Shown here piece after piece: positions 1 through 8,662 of a stretch of DNA of 64,000 bases. Origin of the DNA: Aestuariibius sp. HNIBRBA575 (lineage in GTDB: Bacteria > Pseudomonadota > Alphaproteobacteria > Rhodobacterales > Rhodobacteraceae); NCBI RefSeq assembly GCF_040932005.1, contig NZ_CP162414.1:2755501-2819500 (forward strand). The letters are read 5' to 3'. Position 1 is the stretch's first letter. The number at the start of each line of letters is the position of its first letter. A program made the position numbers and the translations under genes. Under the pieces are notes generated by a model, which did not search any database, was not told the DNA's origin, and saw only the letters and a program-made list of their open reading frames with translations.

Positions 1-294
1 CATCGGCATTGGGCGGCCCTGCGGCCCCAAAAACCCGGTGACGCGGTTGATGGAATTGATCAGGTGATAGCCTTCGTCGGACATTTCCATATGCACCAGA
101 ACGTAGCCCGGCATGAACCGGCGCTCGGTGGTCACTTTCTTGCCGCGACGCACTTCGATCACTTCTTCGGTGGGGACCAGCACTTCGTCGATCTGGTCTT
201 CGATGCCTTTTTCCTCGACCGAGGTTCTGATCGATTCAGCAATCTTTTTCTCAAAGTTAGAGAGAACGCTGACTGTGTACCATCTTTTGGCCAT
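1..294 (-). CDS. nusG: Transcription termination/antitermination protein NusG, 3' part cut by window edge
   Basis: NusG binds RNA polymerase and modulates pausing, Rho termination and coupling to ribosomes. The visible 98 codons give the N-terminal NGN domain: it opens MAKRWYTVSVLSNFEKKIAE and later has the family stretch RRFMPGYVLVHMEM. The C-terminal KOW domain lies beyond the left edge. The ATG is at 292-294; no strong ribosome site precedes it. secE lies upstream on the same strand, the usual order, with a 198-base gap that contains a terminator-like hairpin. Confidence 0.95.
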   Translation of the reverse strand, partial: MAKRWYTVSVLSNFEKKIAESIRTSVEEKGIEDQIDEVLVPTEEVIEVRRGKKVTTERRFMPGYVLVHMEMSDEGYHLINSINRVTGFLGPQGRPMPM

Positions 295-393
295 TTGATC
301 CGAACCCTTGCCGTGGTTGCCTGCCGCGTTGGGTCAGGCAAAAATTCCAATAATTACGGGGCCTTACCCCGCATCGCCCTGCCAATAAAAATC

Positions 394-420
394 GGCGCGC
401 AACTCGATTCGCGGCGCGCC
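394..420 (-). terminator. Terminator-like hairpin between secE and nusG
   Basis: Read on the minus strand, GGCGCGC-type arms of 7 bp (414-420 with 394-400) enclose a 13-base loop and are followed by GATTTTTATT. This resembles an intrinsic terminator or attenuator just after secE. The long loop and interrupted T run make it weaker than the other terminators in the window. Confidence 0.4.
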
Positions 421-492
421 AGACAGGGAAGTGTCGTGCAGATACCGCCAAGACCCAAAGGATTCAAGGGGTAACAGGCCGTTCCAGCCCAA

Positions 493-687
493 TCAGCTAA
501 AGCCGTTTAGGATCGTGTCCAGGCCCGAACGAATGCCCAGATCAACCAAAGAGAAGAACACCGCCGTCAATGCCGCCATGATGAACACCATGATCGTTGT
601 CAGGATCACCTCACGGCGTGTGGGCCACACAACCTTGGAAATCTCAACGCGGGTTTCCTGAATAAACTTTGCTGGATTGATAGCCAT
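493..687 (-). CDS. secE: Preprotein translocase subunit SecE
   Basis: Small membrane subunit of the SecYEG channel. The 64-residue product has the family signature EISKVVWPTRREV (roughly residues 12-24) followed by one membrane helix (about 26-50), the length and layout of single-helix SecE. I chose the ATG at 685-687 because AAAGGACGG precedes it at good spacing; an in-frame start 24 bases upstream would add eight basic residues but has no such site. It lies between tRNA-Trp and nusG on the same strand. Confidence 0.95.
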   Translation of the reverse strand: MAINPAKFIQETRVEISKVVWPTRREVILTTIMVFIMAALTAVFFSLVDLGIRSGLDTILNGFS

Positions 688-803
688 GTGCCGTCCTTTT
701 GATCGCTTCACGCCACATACGGAATCAGCGACCCTTTATCAAGGCCATTACAATACCGGTCGCGATGTCTGGTAGAATTGGGTCGGCATTTGGCCGAATG
801 ATT

Positions 804-879
804 TGGCAGGGGCAGCAGGGTTCGAACCCGCGACCTACGGTTTTGGAGACCGTCGCTCTACCAGCTGAGCTATACCCCT
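804..879 (-). tRNA. tRNA-Trp (anticodon CCA)
   Basis: Full cloverleaf on the minus strand: acceptor AGGGGTA/TGCCCCT, D arm GCTCAGCTGGTAGAGC, anticodon stem ACGGT/ACCGT with loop CTCCAAA, and T arm with TTCGAAC. The discriminator G is followed by an encoded CCA. The anticodon CCA reads UGG. Placement just upstream of secE is a common bacterial arrangement. Confidence 0.97.
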
Positions 880-969
880 AAGGCCGGGGGACTGACTAAG
901 CCGATTATGAGCGGGAATCAAGACGCCAATCTCACTTCCCGCATTATTTTCTGGTTTTAGGGGGCGGCC

Positions 970-1350
970 TTAGATCAAAGCCAGCGCCATCAGGATCAAA
1001 CCGATCCACGCGACCGTCCAAGCCAGGGATCGCACCCACGGCACAGCCAACAAATACAGCGGCAAATAGGCGGCACGGGCCAGAACAAACAGCGCCGCCC
1101 CCTGAATGGCCCCGTCCATATCGGCCTCTGGCAAAACCATCGCCAATACCGCCAATGCCAGAAACGGCACCAAGTTTTCCAACATATTGCGCGTGGCCCG
1201 CTGGGCGCGACTGTGCATTGGGCTTGGCTCTGGCACAGAATCACGGCTGCCCATGTAGGCCGGAACACCGATCTGTGGGATCAAAAACAGCGATGGCAGG
1301 AACAGCCCCACATAATACAGGATTAGGGCCAGAAAAATCCAAGATAACAT
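970..1350 (-). CDS. MAPEG family membrane protein
   Basis: The 126-residue product has four hydrophobic segments and the family-like stretch RAQRATRNMLENLVPF in the first cytoplasmic loop. MAPEG proteins are small membrane enzymes of eicosanoid and glutathione metabolism; bacterial members mostly have no assigned substrate. The ATG at 1348-1350 follows AAAGGACG, so a longer in-frame extension upstream was not used. It is divergent from an XRE regulator 86 bases away, which may control it. Confidence 0.85.
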   Translation of the reverse strand: MLSWIFLALILYYVGLFLPSLFLIPQIGVPAYMGSRDSVPEPSPMHSRAQRATRNMLENLVPFLALAVLAMVLPEADMDGAIQGAALFVLARAAYLPLYLLAVPWVRSLAWTVAWIGLILMALALI

Positions 1351-1402
1351 AGCGACGTCCTTTGTGACGGTGGTTGCAATTGTTGGGGTCAATTTGCACA
1401 TT

Positions 1403-1426
1403 AAGGGGAATGATCCCAATTCCCTT
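1403..1426. promoter_or_regulatory. Imperfect inverted repeat between MAPEG gene and XRE regulator
   Basis: AAGGGGAAT (1403-1411) and AATTCCCTT (1418-1426) form an inverted repeat with a one-base slip, in the short divergent promoter region directly before the regulator's ribosome site. It could be the regulator's own operator. This is inferred from position and symmetry only. Confidence 0.3.
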
Positions 1427-1436
1427 GGAGGGAATA

Positions 1437-2231
1437 ATGACGCAAATCGCAACCGTTTCTGAATTTGGGCATGTGCTGAGGGATTTGCGCGCGCAGCTTG
1501 GACTGTCGCAGGCGGATTTGGCCGGGCGACTTCGATCAACGCAGCGGCATGTTTCGTTTTTAGAAACCGGGCGATCGCACCCATCGGTTCATTTCCTGTC
1601 CCGTATATGCCGTGAACTAGAGCTAAGCGTCGGCCAGCGCGCCAACCTGTTTGAGGCCTCTGGCCTGCGCAACCCCTATATCCGCCGCGATTTTCAATCG
1701 GTTGAGGTCACCCAAGCCTTGGATATGATCGAAGCGCGGGTGTTGAACAATTGGCCGTTTCCGGCGTTGGTGCTGGACCCCAGCTGGAACATTCTGCGCC
1801 AAAATCAGGCGTTTTCGAACATGTTCGGCGCTCTGATCCCGTCAGAGAATGCCAGCCCCAACCTGTTGTCGGTCATGCTCAGCCCAACAATGCGCGACAT
1901 GATCGCCAATTGGGATGAGGCCGTGCATATCCTGTATTTCCGTCTGCAATCGGCGGCCGCATCCGACCCGCATGTCGCCGACATCTTTGCCACGGCAAAG
2001 TCGCAAGGCGTGTTCGACAATTTGGAAAACCTGTTCAAAACCGATGCAGATGTACCCGTCTATGTGCCGATCCGCATCGCCTTGCCCGGCGGAGGCGAGC
2101 TGCAAATGACATCGCTGCTGGGGCAGCTTGCCTCGGTCCAAGATGCATTGGTCGAAGGGTTTGAAATCGAACTGATGATCCCCACAGATGCCCAATCAGA
2201 GGCATTGCTGCGTCAGATGTCAGCCGGGTAG
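1437..2231 (+). CDS. XRE-family regulator with MmyB-like ligand-binding domain
   Basis: The 264-residue product starts with a Cro/CI-type helix-turn-helix (about residues 8-62; LRAQLGLSQADLAGRL, then QRHVSFLETGRSHPS). The rest resembles the MmyB-like ligand-binding domain (WPFPALVLDPSWNILRQNQA around 103-122). Such regulators often control a divergent neighbour, here the MAPEG gene. The ATG at 1437 has GGAGGG five to ten bases upstream; an earlier in-frame start lacks one. The ligand is unknown. Confidence 0.88.
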   Translation: MTQIATVSEFGHVLRDLRAQLGLSQADLAGRLRSTQRHVSFLETGRSHPSVHFLSRICRELELSVGQRANLFEASGLRNPYIRRDFQSVEVTQALDMIEARVLNNWPFPALVLDPSWNILRQNQAFSNMFGALIPSENASPNLLSVMLSPTMRDMIANWDEAVHILYFRLQSAAASDPHVADIFATAKSQGVFDNLENLFKTDADVPVYVPIRIALPGGGELQMTSLLGQLASVQDALVEGFEIELMIPTDAQSEALLRQMSAG

Positions 2232-2291
2232 TTTTGATAGGTCAGTTTTCACAGCCTTTGTCCGATGTATTTTTGCCCGCCATGAGCATCC

Positions 2292-3080
2292 TTAGTTTGA
2301 ATGTGCCGCCCTGGTCGGTGGTCGCACAAAGAATATGCTACTTGAGCCGCCTGAATTTTCAGACGTGGAAAATTGTCGAAGCAGACTTTGACGCTGCACG
2401 GGGTTTGCAAAGCTAAGTATCCCGTCAGCCTTGAGAGCCGCTATCGTAACAGGATTGTTGGGGGGCTGTTCAATCTGGCGTATTTCGCGCGTAAACCCCA
2501 TGAGCATGGATAACGTTTTCATGCTCCCAGCCATACTCTGAGCAAGGTTTTCTCCGGTTTCGCCTTGAAGAAGGGCTGTTGTTGCATCCAGTTCTACAAC
2601 CAACTCTTCGAGCGCAATTACGTTCGGATCATCGGCCCCGGAACGTTGCCTGTTTATACGAGCACGCTCAAGCTCAGCGGCAGATCGCCTTTGGGTCTCT
2701 GCCTCAAAAATGTCTTGTAGCGTGGCGCTTTCATCAGCCCGCAAAGCAGCTGCATACCGCGCCAGTTGATCCGGTCGATAGATGGACAGAACGACCTCAA
2801 CCATCTCAGAATTCATGCGCTCGACATATGGTGCAATATCTTGGTCCGGGATCAATTCGATAAACCGGTCGAAATCGGCAATTTCAACACTTTGTCCTGA
2901 AATTGGCCTGAAATATGTGGCGACAAACGCTTCTCTTAGCATCAGATTCACGCGATCGTCCCATGCCGGGCTCGAGCTGCGTTGCACAATGAATAGGGCA
3001 TCTTCTCGGGGGGTCGCCAAGGATGCCTGCCCACAGAACAAAAGGGTGAACAACAGCGCTGGTTTGATAAAATCGAGCAA
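2292..3080 (-). CDS. Secreted or periplasmic protein of unknown function (DUF2059-like)
   Basis: I do not recognise a precise family. The 262-residue product has a signal peptide (LLFTLLFCGQASLA, cleavage near residue 22). The segment AFVATYFRPISGQSVEIADFDRFIELIP and the helical layout recall DUF2059-type periplasmic proteins; this is a weak resemblance. The C-terminal half is helical and charged (about 125-165). Translation probably starts at TTG (3078-3080), because CAGGAG lies eight bases upstream. The gene is visibly AT-richer than its neighbours and is separated from the next gene by 178 bases. Confidence 0.6.
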   Translation of the reverse strand: MLDFIKPALLFTLLFCGQASLATPREDALFIVQRSSSPAWDDRVNLMLREAFVATYFRPISGQSVEIADFDRFIELIPDQDIAPYVERMNSEMVEVVLSIYRPDQLARYAAALRADESATLQDIFEAETQRRSAAELERARINRQRSGADDPNVIALEELVVELDATTALLQGETGENLAQSMAGSMKTLSMLMGFTREIRQIEQPPNNPVTIAALKADGILSFANPVQRQSLLRQFSTSENSGGSSSIFFVRPPTRAAHSN

Positions 3081-3258
3081 GGAGAAAACTCCTGTTTCTG
3101 GAAATGGTCAATGGTTTTTAGCTAACAACCACTCGAGTACAGAATATTTAAGGCCATAGTTTGGCACGTCAGAAGCGTCACTGAACATGACGGTTTTTCT
3201 GCGTCGCGATTAAATGTCACTAGGGCGTTTGCGTTTGTAGATTGGGCCAGCCAGTGTT

Positions 3259-3918
3259 TCAAACGGCGTTGGCGATGTGCTGCAATGCGGCCAGATCAGC
3301 ACCACAAATGGCCGCTTCGTTTTTCAAAATCACCTCAATCGGCCAATGCCACCATTGGATGTCCAGCAGCGCCGCAATCGTTTCCGGGTCAAATCTGGAC
3401 CGGATTGTCTGGGCCGGATTGCCCGCCACACTGGAATAGGGGGCAACATTCCCTGAAACCACAGCCCCTGCCCCCACAATACAGCCATCGGCAATCTGCG
3501 CGCCGGGCATGATCCGCGCGCCCTGACCGATCCAGACATCATTCCCGATCACCGTGTCACGCCCCGGTTCCGGCATCGAAGGTCGCCCATCCATCGCCCC
3601 CCCGTCAAAAATCGCAAACGGATAGGTGCTGAACCCATCATATCGATGATTGGCAGATGACGTGATAAACATCGCCCCATCCGCAATTTGACAAAAGCGA
3701 CCGATCACCAGTTTTTCGGGTGAAAACGCAAACAGATATGGTGCCAAACAGGCGGCCCAATCCTCTGGCGGGGCAAAGGCACTGGCATAGGTGTAATCGC
3801 CCACGTGAAACCGTGGATGGTCAATGGCGGGTTTCAGAAAGACCGTCCCGACATGGCCTTGACCATCCGGCAACGTAATTGGGTGACGGGTGCCTGGATT
3901 GGGAAAGTTTGTCGTCAT
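3259..3918 (-). CDS. CatB-related hexapeptide-repeat O-acyltransferase
   Basis: The product (219 residues) has left-handed beta-helix hexapeptide repeats (for example IGNDVWIGQGARIMPGAQIA and GCIVGAGAVVSGNVAPYSSV) and the xenobiotic acyltransferase features ITSSANHRYDGFSTYPF with a likely catalytic histidine. This family (CatB/Vat type) transfers acetyl from acetyl-CoA to hydroxyl groups of antibiotics or other small molecules; the real substrate here is unknown. The ATG at 3918 is preceded by GAGGATACG. It follows the TPR gene by 30 bases and is probably cotranscribed. Confidence 0.85.
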   Translation of the reverse strand: MTTNFPNPGTRHPITLPDGQGHVGTVFLKPAIDHPRFHVGDYTYASAFAPPEDWAACLAPYLFAFSPEKLVIGRFCQIADGAMFITSSANHRYDGFSTYPFAIFDGGAMDGRPSMPEPGRDTVIGNDVWIGQGARIMPGAQIADGCIVGAGAVVSGNVAPYSSVAGNPAQTIRSRFDPETIAALLDIQWWHWPIEVILKNEAAICGADLAALQHIANAV

Positions 3919-3948
3919 CGTATCCTCGTTTCGCCCCCTCACAGGCCA

Positions 3949-5238
3949 TCAATAGCGGCGCATCACTTTGCCTGCTTCGACAAAATGCCCCAGCGCGATC
4001 AATTTGCGGGCAAAATAACCAACATCCTCGGGTGCAAGCCCGTTGCCCATCGCATGGTGAAACCTGTTCACCCCGGCGCTCACATCCCCGCCCTGCACCG
4101 TCAAGATCGCATCATAAAGCAGACAATACGGATCGTTGGGCAACGTATTCAGACAGATCGCATTGGCCGCATCTGCATCTTCAAATCGTTCTGCCTCGAT
4201 CGCATAAAACGCAAGGGTCCGGTAATCCTGAGCGGCTGTGGTCAGGGATGCCAGCATATCTGTGATTTCATAGGCGCGGTCAAAATCGCCCTCATTTGCG
4301 ACCACATCAACCATCCAAATCAAAAAGAAACTGTCATCTGAAAACTGGCTTAGCTTTTCCTCTAACAGCGCAATTGCATCCCCGCGCCGCCCAAGCGCCT
4401 CTAGCGATCTGGCCCGCTGCACAAATCCATCCGAAAAATCAGGTGCCATGGAAATCGCCAGATCAGCATCATTCAAAGCGGCCCGATTTCGCCCCAGCCC
4501 CCGCAGAATGAAACTGCGCAGGGAATAAACCAAATACCAATCCGGGCTCAGATCCGCGGCCTGATTGGCATAAATCAGTGCCTCTGCCGACTGGCCCAGT
4601 TCAGACAATGCCTGCGCCACACCATAAAGTGCAGAAACGTCAAATTCATCAATATCAAGCGCCGATTGATAGGCGGCCCTCGCTGCGGAATAATCGCTCA
4701 AGTCGTACTGGATGGACCCCGCTTCGCGATATCCCCAAGCATAATTCGGGTCCAAAGCCGTGGCCGTTTCCAACAAAGCAACCGCATCGGAACCGCTGAT
4801 GTCGCCCAACCGATATTGGGCGCTCGCCAATCCGGCCAGCGCTTCTTGGGTGGGGTGCAAATTGAGCGTCCGCTCAAAACCGGCTGCGGCCGCTTGATAT
4901 TCAGCCACAGACCAATCCGTCCAGGCCAATCCGTTCAACAGCACGACAGAATTGGGGGAAAACTCTAATCCTTTCAGATAGATGCCCCGCGCTGCATCCG
5001 CATCATAATTCCCGACCGCAGTGCCCCAATTGCTGTATATCCGCGCCTGCTCTGACGCGCTTAGACCTATGCTTTGGGACGCTAATTCGCAGATTGTTGC
5101 GATGTCTTCCCATGTATCCCCGATATAATCGAGGCAGAGCTGCGCGGCGGTTTCCTCTGAACTTGTGATCGGGGGCTTGGCGGCAACGGGCATCGCCAAA
5201 CAGCACGCTAGGAAAACACTTGGAATTTTCGAAAACAC
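3949..5238 (-). CDS. Exported TPR-repeat protein
   Basis: The 429-residue product has a signal peptide (VFLACCLAMPVAAK) and several tetratricopeptide repeats between about residues 60 and 330, such as AWGYREAGSIQYDLSDYSAA and ALYGVAQALSELGQSAEALI. TPR proteins are protein-binding scaffolds; the partner is not evident. The start is most likely GTG (5236-5238), with AGGGG at good spacing. The acyltransferase follows closely on the same strand. Confidence 0.8.
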   Translation of the reverse strand: MFSKIPSVFLACCLAMPVAAKPPITSSEETAAQLCLDYIGDTWEDIATICELASQSIGLSASEQARIYSNWGTAVGNYDADAARGIYLKGLEFSPNSVVLLNGLAWTDWSVAEYQAAAAGFERTLNLHPTQEALAGLASAQYRLGDISGSDAVALLETATALDPNYAWGYREAGSIQYDLSDYSAARAAYQSALDIDEFDVSALYGVAQALSELGQSAEALIYANQAADLSPDWYLVYSLRSFILRGLGRNRAALNDADLAISMAPDFSDGFVQRARSLEALGRRGDAIALLEEKLSQFSDDSFFLIWMVDVVANEGDFDRAYEITDMLASLTTAAQDYRTLAFYAIEAERFEDADAANAICLNTLPNDPYCLLYDAILTVQGGDVSAGVNRFHHAMGNGLAPEDVGYFARKLIALGHFVEAGKVMRRY

Positions 5239-5352
5239 TCTGACCCCTAAAGGATTGGACTATTGCAACGTTAGACCTGCAAATTTGGTTAGAAAAGCCT
5301 GATCATGCTGGAATGCCGAAAGAAATGGGGGCGCAACTTAAATGGTAATCCA

Positions 5353-6153
5353 TCAAATCACATTCCGTTCGCGCCGTCGGGATTTGATCGGGCCTTCGGC
5401 AAACGGGTCTTGCGATTTTCCCGGCCGGGTCTTGGTCAGTTCTGACAGGCTTTGCCCTTGCAATCCGGGCATGGCCACCTGCGTCTGTTCTGGGCTGGGT
5501 CGGGCGGCAATCGCCTTGCGGGTGGGGCGACGGGTGCGCCAGCGTCGCAGTTTCACCACCCCCATCAAGGAAAAGACCAATGCGATGACGGGCAAGAACA
5601 ACAAATCGAACCAATTTTCAAACCTGAGGTCCTGAAGCGCATCCGCGCGCGTGCCCCAATAGGGGGACAGCACCACAACCTCCATGTCGCTGGGCGCCCC
5701 AAGCTCTGCAAGATGGCGCGCCACAACCCGGGTTTCTGTTTCGGAACGCAGCCAAAAAGCCTTCAAAACCGGCCCGCCCGGCGAACCAGTGGTAAGGTTT
5801 AAATTGTGATGAAACGCAGGCGCGGTCATCGATTCCGCCTGAACCGCAAACAACACATCCTGCCCCGGAATGATCACATAGTGGGACAATAAATTGGCAA
5901 CAGACGTTTCAATAACCGGATAGGTCAAATCAGCGTTCAACAACAATGACACCTCGTTCAAGGTGCCAAAAACCGGGGTGGCCTGCCAATTTTCAGGACG
6001 CACCGATGCAGGAGGGTGCTGATAGGATGCCGTCGCCAATTCGGTCTGTTTGGTCAGTGTATCTTCGAACGTGTCCGCCGCCAGAAAACAGATCAGACCC
6101 CCAATGCAGATAAAAAGCCACCAAGGGACAAACCGGATTATCAATCTAAACAT
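5353..6153 (-). CDS. Membrane protein of unknown function
   Basis: I do not recognise the family. The 266-residue product has a hydrophobic segment at residues 7-27 and a second at about 186-203, enclosing a periplasmic domain of about 160 residues. A basic, arginine-rich cytoplasmic tail follows (KLRRWRTRRPTRKA onward). The topology suggests an envelope sensor or scaffold, but no catalytic motif is visible. It lies downstream of tuf beyond the tuf terminator. Confidence 0.6.
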   Translation of the reverse strand: MFRLIIRFVPWWLFICIGGLICFLAADTFEDTLTKQTELATASYQHPPASVRPENWQATPVFGTLNEVSLLLNADLTYPVIETSVANLLSHYVIIPGQDVLFAVQAESMTAPAFHHNLNLTTGSPGGPVLKAFWLRSETETRVVARHLAELGAPSDMEVVVLSPYWGTRADALQDLRFENWFDLLFLPVIALVFSLMGVVKLRRWRTRRPTRKAIAARPSPEQTQVAMPGLQGQSLSELTKTRPGKSQDPFAEGPIKSRRRERNVI

Positions 6154-6172
6154 AAAGCAATTCCAAAACGAA

Positions 6173-6200
6173 AAAGGGACGCGATCAAACGCGTCCCTTT
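6173..6200 (-). terminator. Intrinsic terminator of tuf
   Basis: An 11-bp perfect stem (AAAGGGACGCG with CGCGTCCCTTT, six-base loop), followed on the minus strand by TTTTCGTTTT. It lies about 30 bases after the tuf stop codon. Confidence 0.85.
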
Positions 6201-6231
6201 GGATTAGATCAAATTGATCTATGTTTGTCGA

Positions 6232-7407
6232 TTACTCGATGATTTTTGACACGACGCCGGCGCCGACGGTGCGGCCGCCTTCGCGGATGGCGAAGCGCAG
6301 GCCGTTTTCCATGGCGATTGGGGCGATCAGTTCAACGTTGAACTTCAGGTTATCGCCGGGCATCACCATTTCTGTGCCCGCTGGCAGTTCAACTGTGCCG
6401 GTCACGTCTGTGGTCCGGAAGTAGAACTGTGGACGGTAGTTCGCGAAGAAAGGTGTGTGACGACCGCCTTCATCCTTGGTCAGGATATAGGCTTCTGCTT
6501 CGAACTTGGTGTGCGGTGTTACAGAACCCGGCTTACACAGGATCTGACCACGCTCAACGCCTTCACGGTCAACGCCGCGCAGCAATGCGCCGATGTTGTC
6601 GCCAGCTTCGCCGGAATCCAGCAGCTTGCGGAACATTTCAACACCCGTACATGTGGTTTTGGATGTGTCTTTGATGCCAACGATTTCGATTTCGTCGCCA
6701 ACGTTGATCACGCCACGCTCAACACGGCCAGTTACAACTGTACCACGGCCAGAGATCGAGAACACGTCCTCGATTGGCATCAGGAACGGCTGGTCAACAG
6801 CACGAGCAGGTGTTGGGATATATTCGTCAACAGCGGCCATCAGTTTGTTGATGGAATCTTTGCCGATCGCATCGTCGCGGTCTTCCAGAGCGGCCAGAGC
6901 CGAACCAGGGATCACTGGGATGTCGTCGCCAGGATATTCGTATGAATCCAACAGCTCACGGATTTCCATTTCAACCAGTTCCAACAACTCTTCGTCGTCA
7001 ACCTGGTCAACTTTGTTCATGTAAACAACCATGTAGGGGATGCCAACCTGGCGACCCAGCAGGATGTGCTCACGGGTTTGTGGCATTGGGCCGTCAGCCG
7101 CGTTCACAACCAGGATCGCGCCGTCCATTTGCGCCGCACCGGTGATCATGTTTTTGACGTAGTCGGCGTGGCCGGGGCAGTCAACGTGGGCGTAGTGACG
7201 GTTTTCTGTCTCATACTCAACGTGGGCTGTTGAGATGGTGATGCCGCGGGCTTTCTCTTCGGGCGCGCCGTCAATTTCGTCATACGCTTTGAAGTCGCCA
7301 AACTGCTTGGTGATCGCAGCTGTCAGCGTTGTCTTACCGTGGTCAACGTGACCGATTGTGCCGATGTTTACGTGCGGTTTGCTACGTTCAAACTTTTCCT
7401 TAGCCAT
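6232..7407 (-). CDS. tuf: Translation elongation factor Tu
   Basis: GTPase that delivers aminoacyl-tRNA to the ribosome. The full-length 391-residue product has the P-loop GHVDHGKTT (about residues 19-27), effector region with [22 protein letters not shown], and NKVD. Domains II and III are intact to the end. Many bacteria carry two tuf copies, one of them near tRNA-Trp/secE/nusG; this is probably that copy, although here about 5.3 kb of other genes separate it from tRNA-Trp. A strong hairpin terminates it. Confidence 0.98.
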   Translation of the reverse strand: MAKEKFERSKPHVNIGTIGHVDHGKTTLTAAITKQFGDFKAYDEIDGAPEEKARGITISTAHVEYETENRHYAHVDCPGHADYVKNMITGAAQMDGAILVVNAADGPMPQTREHILLGRQVGIPYMVVYMNKVDQVDDEELLELVEMEIRELLDSYEYPGDDIPVIPGSALAALEDRDDAIGKDSINKLMAAVDEYIPTPARAVDQPFLMPIEDVFSISGRGTVVTGRVERGVINVGDEIEIVGIKDTSKTTCTGVEMFRKLLDSGEAGDNIGALLRGVDREGVERGQILCKPGSVTPHTKFEAEAYILTKDEGGRHTPFFANYRPQFYFRTTDVTGTVELPAGTEMVMPGDNLKFNVELIAPIAMENGLRFAIREGGRTVGAGVVSKIIE

Positions 7408-7468
7408 GATGGCGCCTCGTCATTCGGGGGCCCTGCACCACGCGTGGACCCGGATCTATATGGCGGGG

Positions 7469-7497
7469 CATTTATTGACTTGTGGACAGAAAATCAA
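7469..7497 (-). promoter_or_regulatory. Possible sigma-70 promoter of tuf
   Basis: On the minus strand TTGATT (7492-7497), a 17-base spacer, then TAAATG (7469-7474). Spacing is ideal and the -35 element is good, but the -10 match is only moderate. It lies 62 bases before the tuf start. Confidence 0.35.
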
Positions 7498-7531
7498 GCA
7501 GGAGTTGAACCCAGCAAAAACCCTGTTTTTC

Positions 7532-8662
7532 TTAGCGGCAAATCTGCTGCAATGATGCCCATTGGTCAGGTGTCAAAAGTTCATTGAAAACAGCATCTTC
7601 TGGCGTTGCATCCCGCGCGGCCTGTATTCGATCACCCAGTTCGGGATGCGACATAAAATGTTGTGCAATTCCGAGATTTAACTCGTTGCCCTGCATACGT
7701 TCAAAAAACGTGGCAATCGCCGAGGGTGGCAAATCTGCGGCCAGCAACACCCGATAGGCATAAGAATCTGCATCTGCTTCTACGGTGCGATTGTAATCGG
7801 CCTGGATCAAACGTTCGGATGCAAACAGCAACAGCGCCCCCCCGGCAAAGTCGCCAAACAGCAGGCCCAGCACCCCAACCGACCCTGCCGATCGCAGTGC
7901 AACACGCGTCGCATCACGATGTTCCACATGGCCCATTTCATGGGCAAACACTGCGGCGACCTCTTCTGGGGATTGGGTCCGCTGTAGCAACCCGTCAAAG
8001 AACACGACATGCCCACCGGGCAGCGCAAAGGCGTTGACCATCGGGTGATCCAACACTGTGACCTGCAACGGATATGGCAGGTCAGCATGGGGCGCCAACC
8101 GGTCCTGTATCTGCGTCAACGCCGCGATCCCGTCTGGATCGTCACAGATACGCAACCCGCCAAATCCATCCGCATCAAGCGCCCCGCGTATTTGTTCCAA
8201 GGTCACGTCACCTAACGCTTTTTCGCCCTCAGCCGGCAGCCAGTCCGCCAATTGATTTGCCAGCAGCGGAATCAGCACCGTGATGATCAACACAACCGAG
8301 CCAACCGCAGCCAGCCCCCACCCCATCATCGCAAACGGCCGTTGCAATCGGGGGCGTTTTCCCAACTGACGCGCGCGTCCGGCGATCAAGTCCATGTCGT
8401 CTTTGGATGTGATGATCAATCGCTGAACAGGATCATCCGCCAGATGCAAAATCGTGTGATCCCCACCGGCCTGATCCGCCAATCTACGGATGTTTGCATA
8501 GGCCCATTTGGTGCCATCCCGCCCGTCAGGCGTCAGGGACATCTGCCCTGCTGTGTCATCCATTTCCAACCGGACCGATATCGGTTCGGCGCTGTCGCCC
8601 GGCAACCACATGCCAACAGCGATGGCAGGTTCTGCGGCGGCACCGACATGAATCACACTCAT
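7532..8662 (-). CDS. M48-family membrane metalloprotease
   Basis: Zinc protease related to HtpX/BepA. The 376-residue product has an unusual N-terminal soluble domain (1-105), one membrane helix (about 111-134), then the M48 domain with HEMGH at 241-245 and a downstream glutamate in VEADADSYA that would complete the zinc site. The pairing with a DUF898 gene (ATGA overlap at 8659-8662) makes a two-gene operon likely. Probable role: quality control or cleavage of membrane or periplasmic proteins. Confidence 0.88.
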   Translation of the reverse strand: MSVIHVGAAAEPAIAVGMWLPGDSAEPISVRLEMDDTAGQMSLTPDGRDGTKWAYANIRRLADQAGGDHTILHLADDPVQRLIITSKDDMDLIAGRARQLGKRPRLQRPFAMMGWGLAAVGSVVLIITVLIPLLANQLADWLPAEGEKALGDVTLEQIRGALDADGFGGLRICDDPDGIAALTQIQDRLAPHADLPYPLQVTVLDHPMVNAFALPGGHVVFFDGLLQRTQSPEEVAAVFAHEMGHVEHRDATRVALRSAGSVGVLGLLFGDFAGGALLLFASERLIQADYNRTVEADADSYAYRVLLAADLPPSAIATFFERMQGNELNLGIAQHFMSHPELGDRIQAARDATPEDAVFNELLTPDQWASLQQICR

